A program made the translations under genes and the position numbers. The notes beneath the pieces are model-generated. The model was not told the DNA's origin and searched no databases. It was given only the letters and a program-made list of their open reading frames with translations. From contig JADHNV010000012.1 of assembly GCA_016779285.1 (NCBI GenBank), forward strand, positions 1 through 19,324: a stretch of DNA of 19,324 bases. The letters are read 5' to 3'. This document shows positions 7,496 to 15,491 of this stretch, piece by piece. The stretch's first letter is position 1, and each line of letters starts with the position of its first letter. The DNA is from SAR86 cluster bacterium. Its GTDB lineage: Bacteria; Pseudomonadota; Gammaproteobacteria; Magnimaribacterales; D2472.

Positions 7496-8581
7496 ATGTC
7501 AGGGAATACATTTGGAAAATTATTTCAAGTTACAACATATGGAGAAAGCCATGGGAAGGCACTTGGATGCATTATAGATGGTTGTCCTCCGCAATTAGAA
7601 ATTTCAACTGATGATATTCAATATGAACTGAATCGAAGAAAACCTGGTCAATCTGATGTAACCACACAAAGAAAAGAGGATGATGTGGTAGAAATTTTGT
7701 CCGGTGTATTTGAGGGTAAGACCCTGGGAACCCCGATCAGTTTCATTATTTACAATCAAGATCAAAGATCAAAAGATTACTCGGATATTAAAGATGTTTT
7801 TCGTCCTAATCATGCTGATATAACCTATCAAGCTAAATATGGTCATCGTGATTACAGAGGTGGAGGTCGATCAAGCGCACGAGAAACAGCAATGAGAGTA
7901 GCAGCCGGTGCTGTAGCTAAAAAATATCTCAATTTGCACAACATTCATGTTGATGGTTATGTTAGTCAAATAGGTTCTATTGCAGCAGATAATATTGATT
8001 TATCTAATGCTAAATCTAACAAGTATTTTTTTGCAGATGAGTCTAAGTTAGAAGATTTAGATGTTATGTTTGCTGATTTGATTGAAGAGGGTAACTCAGT
8101 GGGAGCCAAACTTGGAGTAAGAGTAACCAATTGTCCAATTGGTCTTGGGGAGCCTGTTTTTGATAAGTTTGATGCTGATCTAGCAAAAGCCATTATGAGT
8201 ATTAATGCCGTAAAATCTGTCAGCATTGGAAATACTGATAATATGCTGCATCTGAAAGGTTCTGAACTTCGAGATGAAATGACAGCAGATGGCTTTAAGT
8301 CTAATAATGCTGGAGGTATCTTAGGCGGAATTACAAATGGTGACCTGATAGAGCTAGAGTTTGTGATCAAGCCAACATCTAGCATTAAACCAAAAGGTCA
8401 AACAATTAATGCTATCGGCGAAGAGGTTGAGGTTGAGGTAACTGGCAGGCATGATCCTTGCGTTGGAATTAGAGCCGTTCCAATAGCAGAGGCAATGGTC
8501 AATTTGGTTATCATGGATCATTTATTAAGAAATCAAGCGCAATGTGGGATGATTGATCAATCTGCCCCATTCAAGAAATAG
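7496..8581 (+). CDS. aroC: Chorismate synthase AroC
   Basis: Last step of the shikimate pathway: 1,4-elimination of phosphate from EPSP to form chorismate, using reduced FMN. The 361-residue length is normal for the bacterial enzyme. Signatures are intact: TYGESHG (14-20) with His19, RPNHAD (103-108) with His106, GHRDYRGGGRSSARET (116-131), the SNNAGGILGGI block (269-279) and RHDPCVGIRAVPI (318-330). It heads a plus-strand series continuing to the window edge, with leuC starting 1 base after its TAG. No Shine-Dalgarno sequence precedes the ATG and a TATAAT sits just upstream, so leaderless translation is possible. Co-transcription with trpFBA further down would link chorismate supply to tryptophan synthesis. 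Confidence 0.97.
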   Translation: MSGNTFGKLFQVTTYGESHGKALGCIIDGCPPQLEISTDDIQYELNRRKPGQSDVTTQRKEDDVVEILSGVFEGKTLGTPISFIIYNQDQRSKDYSDIKDVFRPNHADITYQAKYGHRDYRGGGRSSARETAMRVAAGAVAKKYLNLHNIHVDGYVSQIGSIAADNIDLSNAKSNKYFFADESKLEDLDVMFADLIEEGNSVGAKLGVRVTNCPIGLGEPVFDKFDADLAKAIMSINAVKSVSIGNTDNMLHLKGSELRDEMTADGFKSNNAGGILGGITNGDLIELEFVIKPTSSIKPKGQTINAIGEEVEVEVTGRHDPCVGIRAVPIAEAMVNLVIMDHLLRNQAQCGMIDQSAPFKK

Positions 8582-8582
8582 C

Positions 8583-9986
8583 ATGTCTTTTACATTATAT
8601 GACAAGCTCTGGAATGAGCATCTAGTCGAAACTGATGATACCAGTGAATCATTAATTTATATCGATAGACACTACCTCCATGAGGTCACCTCACCGCAAG
8701 CTTTCGAAGGGCTAAGGCACAAAAAAATAAAACCATGGCGATTGGATGCAAATGTTGCCACTCCTGATCATAATGTTCCCACTGATCGTGGTAATGGTTT
8801 TGATGTCTCATCAATCCAAGATGATGTGGCTAAAATTCAGGTAGTTGAACTTGATAAAAATTGCCAAAGTTTTGGAATCCATCAATTTGATATTACCTCA
8901 AACAAACAAGGTATTGTTCATGTAATGGGCCCAGAGCTTGGATACACATTGCCCGGCATGACAATCGTGTGTGGTGACTCTCACACTTCGACCCACGGAG
9001 CATTTGGGTGTTTAGCCATGGGAATAGGAACTTCTGAAGTTGAACATGTTTTAGCCACTCAATGTTTAAAAATTACTAAGTTAAAAAACATGCAAGTCAA
9101 TTTTGATGGTATGCCCCAAAAAGGAGTTGGCTCAAAAGATATTATTTTACATTTGATTAAGCTAATTGGCACTGCTGGCGGCACTGGTCATGCTATAGAG
9201 TTTTCAGGATCATATATCTCCTCTGCATCAATGGAATCTAGAATGACAATTTGCAATATGGCCATAGAGGCTGGTGCAAAAGTTGGTCTTACTGGAGTTG
9301 ATTCAATCACTCTTGATTATGTTAAAAATCATTCCAATCTTTCAGATGAAATGTTTAATAAAGCCAGTGAGTATTGGCAGACTTTAAAATCAGATCCAGA
9401 TGCGACTTTTGATAAATCAATCAGTATTGATGTTTCAAAGATTAAACCTCAAGTTACTTGGGGGACTTCACCTGAAATGACTATAGATTTTGATGCAGAG
9501 ATTCCTAATCAAGAGGATGTTGATGAGGCAAGTTATGAGAATTTATTACTTGCAAAAACTTATATGGGCCTTGACGAGTCAAAAACTCTTCAGGACTTAA
9601 GTTTTGACAGGATATTTATTGGTTCTTGTACTAACTCTAGAATTGAAGATCTCCGCGATGCTGCCTCTGTTATTCAAGGTAAGAAAGTTTCACCGGATAT
9701 TACAGAAGCAATTGTGGTTCCTGGCTCGGGCATGGTCAAAGCTCAAGCAGAAGAGGAGGGGTTAGACAAAATTTTTATTGATGCAGGTTTTTTGTGGCGT
9801 GATCCAGGCTGCTCAATGTGCTTAGGTATGAATCCAGATCAATTAAAGCCTTATGAGCGTTGTGCATCAACCTCAAATAGAAACTTTGAAGGCAGACAAG
9901 GCCACCTCGGCAGAACCCACTTGATGAGCCCTATGATGGCTGCATTAACAGCGATCAATGGTAAAATAACGGACCCATCTTTATGA
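8583..9986 (+). CDS. leuC: 3-isopropylmalate dehydratase large subunit LeuC
   Basis: With LeuD it isomerises 2-isopropylmalate to 3-isopropylmalate in leucine synthesis. This 467-residue aconitase-family subunit carries the [4Fe-4S] ligands Cys349 (GSCTNSR), Cys410 and Cys413 (DPGCSMC), plus the conserved DRHYLHEVTSPQAFEGLR (28-45) and VCGDSHTSTHGAFG (129-142). The start at 8583 is preferred because the protein then begins MSFTLYDKLW, as LeuC proteins do. An in-frame ATG at 8553 would add 10 unrelated residues and overlap aroC. There is a 1-base gap after aroC, and the stop overlaps the leuD start as ATGA, indicating translational coupling of the two subunits. leuA is not in the window. Confidence 0.97.
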   Translation: MSFTLYDKLWNEHLVETDDTSESLIYIDRHYLHEVTSPQAFEGLRHKKIKPWRLDANVATPDHNVPTDRGNGFDVSSIQDDVAKIQVVELDKNCQSFGIHQFDITSNKQGIVHVMGPELGYTLPGMTIVCGDSHTSTHGAFGCLAMGIGTSEVEHVLATQCLKITKLKNMQVNFDGMPQKGVGSKDIILHLIKLIGTAGGTGHAIEFSGSYISSASMESRMTICNMAIEAGAKVGLTGVDSITLDYVKNHSNLSDEMFNKASEYWQTLKSDPDATFDKSISIDVSKIKPQVTWGTSPEMTIDFDAEIPNQEDVDEASYENLLLAKTYMGLDESKTLQDLSFDRIFIGSCTNSRIEDLRDAASVIQGKKVSPDITEAIVVPGSGMVKAQAEEEGLDKIFIDAGFLWRDPGCSMCLGMNPDQLKPYERCASTSNRNFEGRQGHLGRTHLMSPMMAALTAINGKITDPSL

Positions 9987-10624
9987 CCAATTCAATTATC
10001 ACAGGAATCGTAGCAACTTTTGATAGAGATAATATTGATACTGATCAAATTATTCCAACTGAGTATCTTAAATCTATCAAAAAATTTGGCTTTGGAGATT
10101 TTCTATTTGATGGCTGGAGATATTTAGATGAAGGGAAGTTAGACATGACTTCAGATGATCGATCTAAAAATAATGACTTTATTTTAAACAAAGAACCATA
10201 CACCAATTCTACGATTCTATTAACCAGAGATAATTTTGGTTGTGGCTCAAGCAGAGAGCATGCGGTATGGGCTCTGAGAGATTTTGGTTTTAAGTCAGTC
10301 ATAGCAAGCTCTTTTGGAGATATTTTTTATAATAACTGTTTCAAAAACTCAGTCCTTCCAATTGTATTAACTAAGGAAGAAATCAATCATCTATTTAAAA
10401 TTTGTAGCACCTCGCCGACTAGTCTTGAAATTGATTTAGTGAATAAGAATATCAAGTGTGATGATGAATTTTCTTATTTTTTTGATGTAAAGGAAAGTCT
10501 GCTTGATCGCATTATTAATAATTTAGATGACGTAGATATTACCTTAAAACATAAAAGTCATATTCAAGCTTTTGAACAAAAAAGAAGAAGCCAAAGACCC
10601 TGGCTTTTTGATTACAGTAACTAA
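9983..10624 (+). CDS. leuD: 3-isopropylmalate dehydratase small subunit LeuD
   Basis: Swivelling-domain partner of LeuC, supplying substrate recognition for isopropylmalate isomerase. The 213 residues are close to the usual 200-215. Conserved features are DRDNIDTDQIIP (14-25), the substrate loop NFGCGSSREHAVWAL (84-98) and SSFGDIFYNNCFKN (109-122). The ATG overlaps the leuC stop (ATGA), favouring equal production of the two subunits. leuB follows after 8 bases. The C-terminal ERRSQRPWL-like ending seen in proteobacterial LeuD is present as KRRSQRPWLFDY. Confidence 0.97.
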   Translation: MTNSIITGIVATFDRDNIDTDQIIPTEYLKSIKKFGFGDFLFDGWRYLDEGKLDMTSDDRSKNNDFILNKEPYTNSTILLTRDNFGCGSSREHAVWALRDFGFKSVIASSFGDIFYNNCFKNSVLPIVLTKEEINHLFKICSTSPTSLEIDLVNKNIKCDDEFSYFFDVKESLLDRIINNLDDVDITLKHKSHIQAFEQKRRSQRPWLFDYSN

Positions 10625-10632
10625 TAGCAAGA

Positions 10633-11715
10633 ATGTCTAAGAAAATATTAATCCTCCCAGGAGATGGAATTGGTCAAGAAGTCACCTCATCAATGGTTGA
10701 GGTTTTGCAGTATTTAATTGATGAGCAAAATTTAGATTTTCAAATAACAGAGAAAACAGTTGGTGGATCTTCTTTTGATGAATCTGGTAAGCCATTAACT
10801 GAAGAGACATTAGAGATCGCAAGAAACTCTGATGCAATTTTATTTGGCGCGGTTGGTGGGCCTCAATGGGACCATCTTGGTTGGGATCTGAGACCAGAAC
10901 AAGCCTTGCTAGAATTGAGAAAGTCTCTCGGCTTGTTTGCTAATTTAAGGCCTGCTTTCCTATTCAATGAGCTTGCATCTGCATCTCCTTTGAAAAATCA
11001 TATTATAGAAAACCTAGATATTCTTATAGTTCGTGAATTAACGGGCGGTGTTTATTTTGGAGAGCCCAGAGGAATTGTTGAAAATGAAACTCCCAAATAT
11101 GGTTTTAACACTATGATCTATAATGAAGATGAAATTAGAAGAATTGCCAAGGTTGCTTTTGAAGCTGCAATGAATAGAGATAAAAAACTATGTTCTGTTG
11201 AAAAAGCTAATGTTTTAGAAGTTTCCAAATTTTGGAGAGGCATCGTTACTGAAATGAGCGCTGAGTATCCCGAGGTAGAGCTTTCACATCAGCTTGCAGA
11301 TAATACTGCTATGCAATTAGTGCTAAATCCCAATCAATATGATGTGATTGTTTCCGGCAATCTTTTTGGGGATATGCTCTCAGACATCGCAGCCACACTT
11401 AGTGGCTCTATTGGTATGTTGCCTTCTGCTTCTTTAAACAGCTCGTCTCAAGGTATGTATGAACCATGTCATGGAAGTGCACCAGACATTGCGGGCCAAG
11501 ACATTGCTAATCCAATTGCAATGATCTCTTCTCTTGCCATGGCTTTTGAGTATTCACTTGAAAGAGTTGATCTTGCCAGAAGAATTGAGTCAGCAGTCAA
11601 AACTTTTATTAGCAAAGGTTACAGAACAAAAGATATCTCCACATCTGAAGAATTCCTGAAAACACAAGAAGTAGCTTCAACTTTAATTAATATATTAAAG
11701 GATGAGTATGAATAG
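10633..11715 (+). CDS. leuB: 3-isopropylmalate dehydrogenase LeuB
   Basis: NAD-dependent oxidative decarboxylation of 3-isopropylmalate to 2-oxoisocaproate, the third step of leucine synthesis. The 360-residue protein has all recognisable catalytic and substrate residues: GDGIGQE (10-16), Arg96, Arg106, Arg134 and Tyr141 in RELTGGVYFGEPRG, Lys191 in VEKANV, Asp223 in LADN, and metal ligands Asp247 and Asp251 in GNLFGDMLSDIA. The NAD-binding region GSAPDIAGQDIANP is at 281-294. It sits 8 bases after leuD. The stop region is overlapped by asd. LeuB is preferred over isocitrate or tartrate dehydrogenase because of the leuCD context and the LRPEQALLELRK segment (86-97). Confidence 0.97.
   Translation: MSKKILILPGDGIGQEVTSSMVEVLQYLIDEQNLDFQITEKTVGGSSFDESGKPLTEETLEIARNSDAILFGAVGGPQWDHLGWDLRPEQALLELRKSLGLFANLRPAFLFNELASASPLKNHIIENLDILIVRELTGGVYFGEPRGIVENETPKYGFNTMIYNEDEIRRIAKVAFEAAMNRDKKLCSVEKANVLEVSKFWRGIVTEMSAEYPEVELSHQLADNTAMQLVLNPNQYDVIVSGNLFGDMLSDIAATLSGSIGMLPSASLNSSSQGMYEPCHGSAPDIAGQDIANPIAMISSLAMAFEYSLERVDLARRIESAVKTFISKGYRTKDISTSEEFLKTQEVASTLINILKDEYE
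11698..11702 (+). promoter_or_regulatory. Ribosome binding site deciding the asd start
   Basis: AAGGA, inside the end of leuB, lies 5 bases before the ATG at 11708. It overlaps the alternative in-frame ATG at 11702, which has no upstream Shine-Dalgarno sequence of its own, so it favours the second ATG. Confidence 0.5.
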
Positions 11716-12730
11716 CGGTGTGAGTCTTGTATTGGTCGGAGCCTCAGGTGTTGTAGGAACAAAAATTATTCAATTACTTGAAAAAAGATCATTTCCTATC
11801 GATCAATTTTTGCCCCTAGGCAATTCAACCGTGGGATCTTCAATAGAGTTAAATAAAAAACAATATAAAGTTTTGTCTTTGGAAGATTTCAGACCAACAA
11901 AAGGTCAATTTATTATACTTTCCGCTGGATCAAGTGTTGCAGAAAAATATGCAAGGCAATTTGTTGATAAGGGGTGTTTTGTAATTGATTTGTCATCTAA
12001 TTTTAGATATGAAGAGGATGTACCATTAATTATTCCGGAGATTAACGGTCAAATACTCAAGCGCCTTTCACAACCATCTCTAATCTCCAACCCAAATTGC
12101 TCTACAGCTCAGCTGCTTATGGCCTTGAAACCTATTCACGATAAAGCAAAAATAGAATTTTTAAACATAGCCACATATCAGGCTGTATCAGGCACTGGTA
12201 AAGCTGCATTAGAGGAGCTTCATAATCAAACATACTTTACTGATTCTGTTGCCCAGTCACCTGTTTATCCAAAACAAATAGCTTTCAATGTAATTCCTCA
12301 GTGCGACATTTTTTTAGAGAATAATTTCACTAAAGAAGAGATGAAACTGGTTTGGGAAACTCATAAAATCCTTGATCCAAACATTCAAATTCAATCAACT
12401 TGTGTAAGAGTGCCAGTATTTAATGGCCATTCTGAGGCTGTATTCTTTAGAGTATCGAAAGAAATATCACGAGAAGAAATTATTGCAATACTGGAAAACT
12501 CAACCGGTATAAAAGTTCTAGATGATCCGCAACAAGGTATTTACCCAACACCTGTTGAGAATGCATCTGATACAGAGGATGTGTATGTTGGAAGAATCCG
12601 TTCTCAAAAGCTTGATGGCGAGTCGTGGATTTCAATGTGGATTGTTGCTGATAATGTTTATGGTAAAGGCGCTGCATTGAATGCAGTTCAGATATGCGAA
12701 GAGCTTCTTAATCTTAACCTCTTGAAATGA
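11708..12730 (+). CDS. asd: Aspartate-semialdehyde dehydrogenase Asd
   Basis: NADPH-dependent reduction of aspartyl phosphate to aspartate semialdehyde, the branch point to lysine, diaminopimelate, threonine and methionine. The 340-residue protein has the N-terminal GASGVVG loop (11-17), catalytic Cys131 in NPNCST, Gln158 in TYQAVSGTG, Arg234, and His241 in FNGHSEAV. All active-site residues are present, so this is a working Asd and not the catalytically dead Usg-type paralogue that follows leuB in Pseudomonas. The start at 11708 is chosen for its AAGGA ribosome binding site; ATG at 11702 would add two residues. It overlaps leuB by 8 bases, and its TGA overlaps the fimV start as ATGA. Confidence 0.95.
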   Translation: MNSGVSLVLVGASGVVGTKIIQLLEKRSFPIDQFLPLGNSTVGSSIELNKKQYKVLSLEDFRPTKGQFIILSAGSSVAEKYARQFVDKGCFVIDLSSNFRYEEDVPLIIPEINGQILKRLSQPSLISNPNCSTAQLLMALKPIHDKAKIEFLNIATYQAVSGTGKAALEELHNQTYFTDSVAQSPVYPKQIAFNVIPQCDIFLENNFTKEEMKLVWETHKILDPNIQIQSTCVRVPVFNGHSEAVFFRVSKEISREEIIAILENSTGIKVLDDPQQGIYPTPVENASDTEDVYVGRIRSQKLDGESWISMWIVADNVYGKGAALNAVQICEELLNLNLLK

Positions 12731-14088
12731 AAAAATTTCTTCTCTGCCTTGCTTTACTGAGTCAAAGCCTCTTAGCAATCACAATTATTGGAAGTCCTGA
12801 TGTAGAAATTAATACTGAAGGAACATATTTAGTTCAAATTAAGATTAGCTCAGTCAGCGAACTTAAGGAGGAGGACATTTCTATCACTGATTTTAAATCA
12901 GACAATGAATTATCTGATTTTAATTTTGAATTCAGACTTTTTGAGAATCTTCTTAACTACAAGCGTCTAACGCTAGCTATCCCCAAAGATTATGCAGAGG
13001 ACTATATTTCTTTTCGACTTAATATAAAAAAAGAACTAAAAAAAGATATATTTATATTTCTTCCACAAAATGATATAGCTCCTAGGGCAAAGTCCCAAGT
13101 TACCTTTAAACTTCCAGCAAAGAAGATTTATGGTGAGCCGCAAAGATATGACATAGCAAAAATACTTTCAGAGGAGTTGCGCGATGATGGTTTTGAGAGG
13201 GATGATTCTAATTCCTTCTCTCTTGCAAAACCTAATACCGATGGCGTGGATAAAGTTGAGAAGCCAAAGACTATTCCAAGCAATCAGGTAGAGACCATCT
13301 GGAGTGTATCAAAATCAGTTCTTCAGAATTATGACGCCTCAATTTATCAAATCATGTGGGGCTTTTACTTAGAGAATCCAAATGCATTTATAGATGAGGA
13401 TATCAATAGAGTAAGAGGAGATATTGATCTGTTGTTACCATCTCAAGAATTAGTCACTTCTACCTCTGCGATTGCAGCGAAAGAATCCATTGCTTTCATG
13501 GATACAAGACGCACCCGGACACAAGAAATTTCAATAAAACCGATTTTAAAATTAACAGCTCCAGAGGTGCTTTATAGTGATTCTGAAAGCATCAAAGATT
13601 CTGTTAACAGCTCAGCCCCTCAATCTAAACCTACTTCAATTATACAAATAGATAATTCTGATTTGAATGCTTCCGAGATAGTCTCAAAAAATACATCAAT
13701 CATAGAATTAAAGTCAGAAGCTAATTTTTCTAAAAATGCAAATAATCTCAGTGATTCCAAAGGTTTTGATCTTAGGGATCTATTTTGGGTCGCTCTTCTA
13801 TCCTTAGTCTTAGGGTTTTCAATAGCTTATATGCTTATAAGATCAAGCAAGAAGCCTGCATTCACAAGATCAGCTGTAGAGGAAGATTTGCAGGATGAAA
13901 ATAATACTTTCCAAACAAATTTAAGTATTTCTAATGATATCGAAACTCAGGAATTAGATTTGGTTAGAACTTATATTGCAATGGATGATTGGGACAGCGC
14001 GATAATAATTTTAGATAAACTAGTAGCCACCTCAACAAATAATTCAATTATTTCTGAGGCTCAGTCACTATTAAAAGAAAAGAAATAA
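12727..14088 (+). CDS. fimV: Short FimV-like inner-membrane protein with LysM-like segment
   Basis: FimV/HubP proteins are polar scaffold proteins that bind peptidoglycan and organise type IV pili, type II secretion or chemotaxis machinery. This one is 453 residues, about half the size of Pseudomonas FimV. Order: signal peptide (1-17, cleavage probably after LLA); FimV-type N-terminal beta domain (about 18-130); LysM-like segment 188-238, with IWSVSKSV and the FimV signature NPNAFIDEDINRVRGDIDLLLPSQ reduced in charge; low-complexity Ser/Asp-rich linker (240-345); one membrane span (352-371); short acidic cytoplasmic part; and a C-terminal FimV-type helix pair DLVRTYIAMDDWDSAIIIL (411-429). 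Position between asd and truA is where fimV lies in many gammaproteobacteria. The many tetratricopeptide repeats and acidic stretch of large FimVs are absent. Its actual role here is inferred. Confidence 0.83.
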   Translation: MKKFLLCLALLSQSLLAITIIGSPDVEINTEGTYLVQIKISSVSELKEEDISITDFKSDNELSDFNFEFRLFENLLNYKRLTLAIPKDYAEDYISFRLNIKKELKKDIFIFLPQNDIAPRAKSQVTFKLPAKKIYGEPQRYDIAKILSEELRDDGFERDDSNSFSLAKPNTDGVDKVEKPKTIPSNQVETIWSVSKSVLQNYDASIYQIMWGFYLENPNAFIDEDINRVRGDIDLLLPSQELVTSTSAIAAKESIAFMDTRRTRTQEISIKPILKLTAPEVLYSDSESIKDSVNSSAPQSKPTSIIQIDNSDLNASEIVSKNTSIIELKSEANFSKNANNLSDSKGFDLRDLFWVALLSLVLGFSIAYMLIRSSKKPAFTRSAVEEDLQDENNTFQTNLSISNDIETQELDLVRTYIAMDDWDSAIIILDKLVATSTNNSIISEAQSLLKEKK

Positions 14089-14091
14089 ATT

Positions 14092-14886
14092 TTGAAATTT
14101 GTTGGCATTTGTCAGTACGATGGTTCTAATTATTCTGGGTTTCAATCTCAGAAAAATTCACCCTCTATTCAGGACCAACTTGAAGTCGCTATTTCTTCCA
14201 TAGGTAGGCTTGACGGACGAATTAATTATGCTGGTCGCACTGATGCCGGAGTGCATGCAACTCGACAAATTTTTGATTTCTCATCTCAAGATCATAGAGA
14301 TACAACCCAGTGGCTTAAGGGCCTTAATTCACTTTTACCAAATGATATTTCGGTCTCTTCTATCCAAAAAGTCCCAGATGATTTTCACTCAAGATTTGAT
14401 GCTATTAACAGATCTTATACCTACATAATCTATACTGGTAAAACGCAACCCATTTTTTTGAGAGACTATGTGTATTGGGAAAAACATGAAATTGACGCAG
14501 AAATTATGAAAAATGAAGCTGCTCATTTGATTGGAACGCATAATTTTAATTCATTTAGAGGATCAAAATGTTCAGCAAAAAATCCAGTTCGCACATTACA
14601 AAGTATTGATATTGACCAAAAAGAAAACTTTTTAATCATTCGCCTGTGTGCAAATGCTTATCTATATAATATGGTAAGAATTATTGTTGGCACGTTACTA
14701 GATATATCTAAAGGCTCCCGAAAAAATATAAAAACTATTTTAGATTCCCAAGATCGAAGTGTTGCAGGTAAAACAGCACAAGCACAAGGACTGTTTTTTA
14801 CTGGCGCCGAATATAAAAAGATAAATCTAAAATTAACTGAAGATATTGATAACCCCTTAAGTTTTCTAACTTGGGTAGAGAAATGA
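14092..14886 (+). CDS. truA: tRNA pseudouridine(38-40) synthase TruA
   Basis: Converts uridines 38-40 in the anticodon arm of many tRNAs to pseudouridine. The 264-residue length is typical. The active-site motif is AGRTDAGVHA (47-56) with catalytic Asp51. YDGSNYSGFQSQ (9-20), SRFDAINRSYTYII and the C-terminal NMVRIIVGTLLDI also match the family. The start is TTG at 14092, 3 bases after the fimV stop. It is chosen because translation from there gives the expected N-terminus (MKFVGICQYDG) and there is no nearby in-frame ATG or GTG. No Shine-Dalgarno sequence is visible. The TGA overlaps the trpF ATG (ATGA). Confidence 0.95.
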   Translation: MKFVGICQYDGSNYSGFQSQKNSPSIQDQLEVAISSIGRLDGRINYAGRTDAGVHATRQIFDFSSQDHRDTTQWLKGLNSLLPNDISVSSIQKVPDDFHSRFDAINRSYTYIIYTGKTQPIFLRDYVYWEKHEIDAEIMKNEAAHLIGTHNFNSFRGSKCSAKNPVRTLQSIDIDQKENFLIIRLCANAYLYNMVRIIVGTLLDISKGSRKNIKTILDSQDRSVAGKTAQAQGLFFTGAEYKKINLKLTEDIDNPLSFLTWVEK

Positions 14887-15491
14887 AATTAAAGATTTGT
14901 GGTATTAAAGACACAGACATATTGCAATATGCTTGTGATGCCGGCATAGACTTTGTTGGATTCATCATGGCTGATGAAAGTCCTAGAAAAATTACAAATG
15001 ATTTTTTAACTTCTCTAAAAAATTTTAATTTTCAAAGCACCACTCCTGTTTTTGTTTTTGTTAACCCATCAGTTGAGGAGGTTAAAAGAATCACGGCTAG
15101 CTTTGGAAATCTTATCCTGCAATTTCATGGCGATGAAGAGGACAAATTTTGTCAACAATTCAATACGCCATTTTGGAAAACCATTAGAATTAAAAATTCT
15201 CATTCTCTCAAAGCCATAGAGGCTTTCCCATCTGCGGATGCCATACTTTTAGAAACATTTTCAATGGATGCTTATGGTGGAACTGGTAAGGTGTTTGATT
15301 GGAGTTTGCTTGAACAAATCTCTTTTCATAAAAAATTTGTATTAGCTGGCGGAATTAATCCTAATAATGTTAAAAAGGCTGTCTCTATAAATCCCTGGTG
15401 TATTGATGTTAACTCTGGGGTAGAATCATCTCTCGCAGTTAAAGATAAAAAACTTATGGATCGCATTATAAAAAATTTTACAAATGGATGA
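14883..15491 (+). CDS. trpF: Phosphoribosylanthranilate isomerase TrpF
   Basis: Amadori rearrangement of phosphoribosylanthranilate to CdRP in tryptophan synthesis. The 202-residue (beta/alpha)8 barrel has catalytic Cys6 in KICGI, SPRKI (33-37), FHGDE (81-85), GGTGKVFDW (132-140) and the phosphate loops LAGGINPNNV and DVNSGVE. The general-acid position, Asp126 in Thermotoga maritima TrpF within LLDT, is Glu124 here (ILLETF). That is conservative but unusual to my knowledge. The start at 14883 is chosen because it gives MKLKICG and overlaps truA as ATGA; an in-frame ATG at 14871 would add four residues inside truA. Its end overlaps trpB by 8 bases. Confidence 0.94.
   Translation: MKLKICGIKDTDILQYACDAGIDFVGFIMADESPRKITNDFLTSLKNFNFQSTTPVFVFVNPSVEEVKRITASFGNLILQFHGDEEDKFCQQFNTPFWKTIRIKNSHSLKAIEAFPSADAILLETFSMDAYGGTGKVFDWSLLEQISFHKKFVLAGGINPNNVKKAVSINPWCIDVNSGVESSLAVKDKKLMDRIIKNFTNG

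Noticed and set aside
7756..7774. AGATCAA-like tandem repeat in aroC.
   Set aside because: About two and a half imperfect copies in AT-rich coding DNA; explained by the conserved protein sequence.
7966..8385. Open frame of 139 codons on the minus strand inside aroC.
   Set aside because: It lies wholly antisense to a well-conserved gene, has no family resemblance, and is the kind of shadow frame expected here.
8415..8440. Short GAGGTT tandem repeat in aroC.
   Set aside because: It simply encodes the alternating Glu-Val run EEVEVEV of chorismate synthase; it is only a few units long and in a conserved region.
8553..8582. Longer leuC start at 8553.
   Set aside because: The extra 10 residues do not resemble LeuC and would overlap aroC by 29 bases; the MSFTLYDKLW start fits the family.
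13960..14091. Possible pseudogene or frameshift between fimV and truA because truA lacks an ATG.
   Set aside because: The TTG at 14092 gives the exact TruA N-terminus, and fimV ends in a family-typical C-terminal motif, so both genes look intact.
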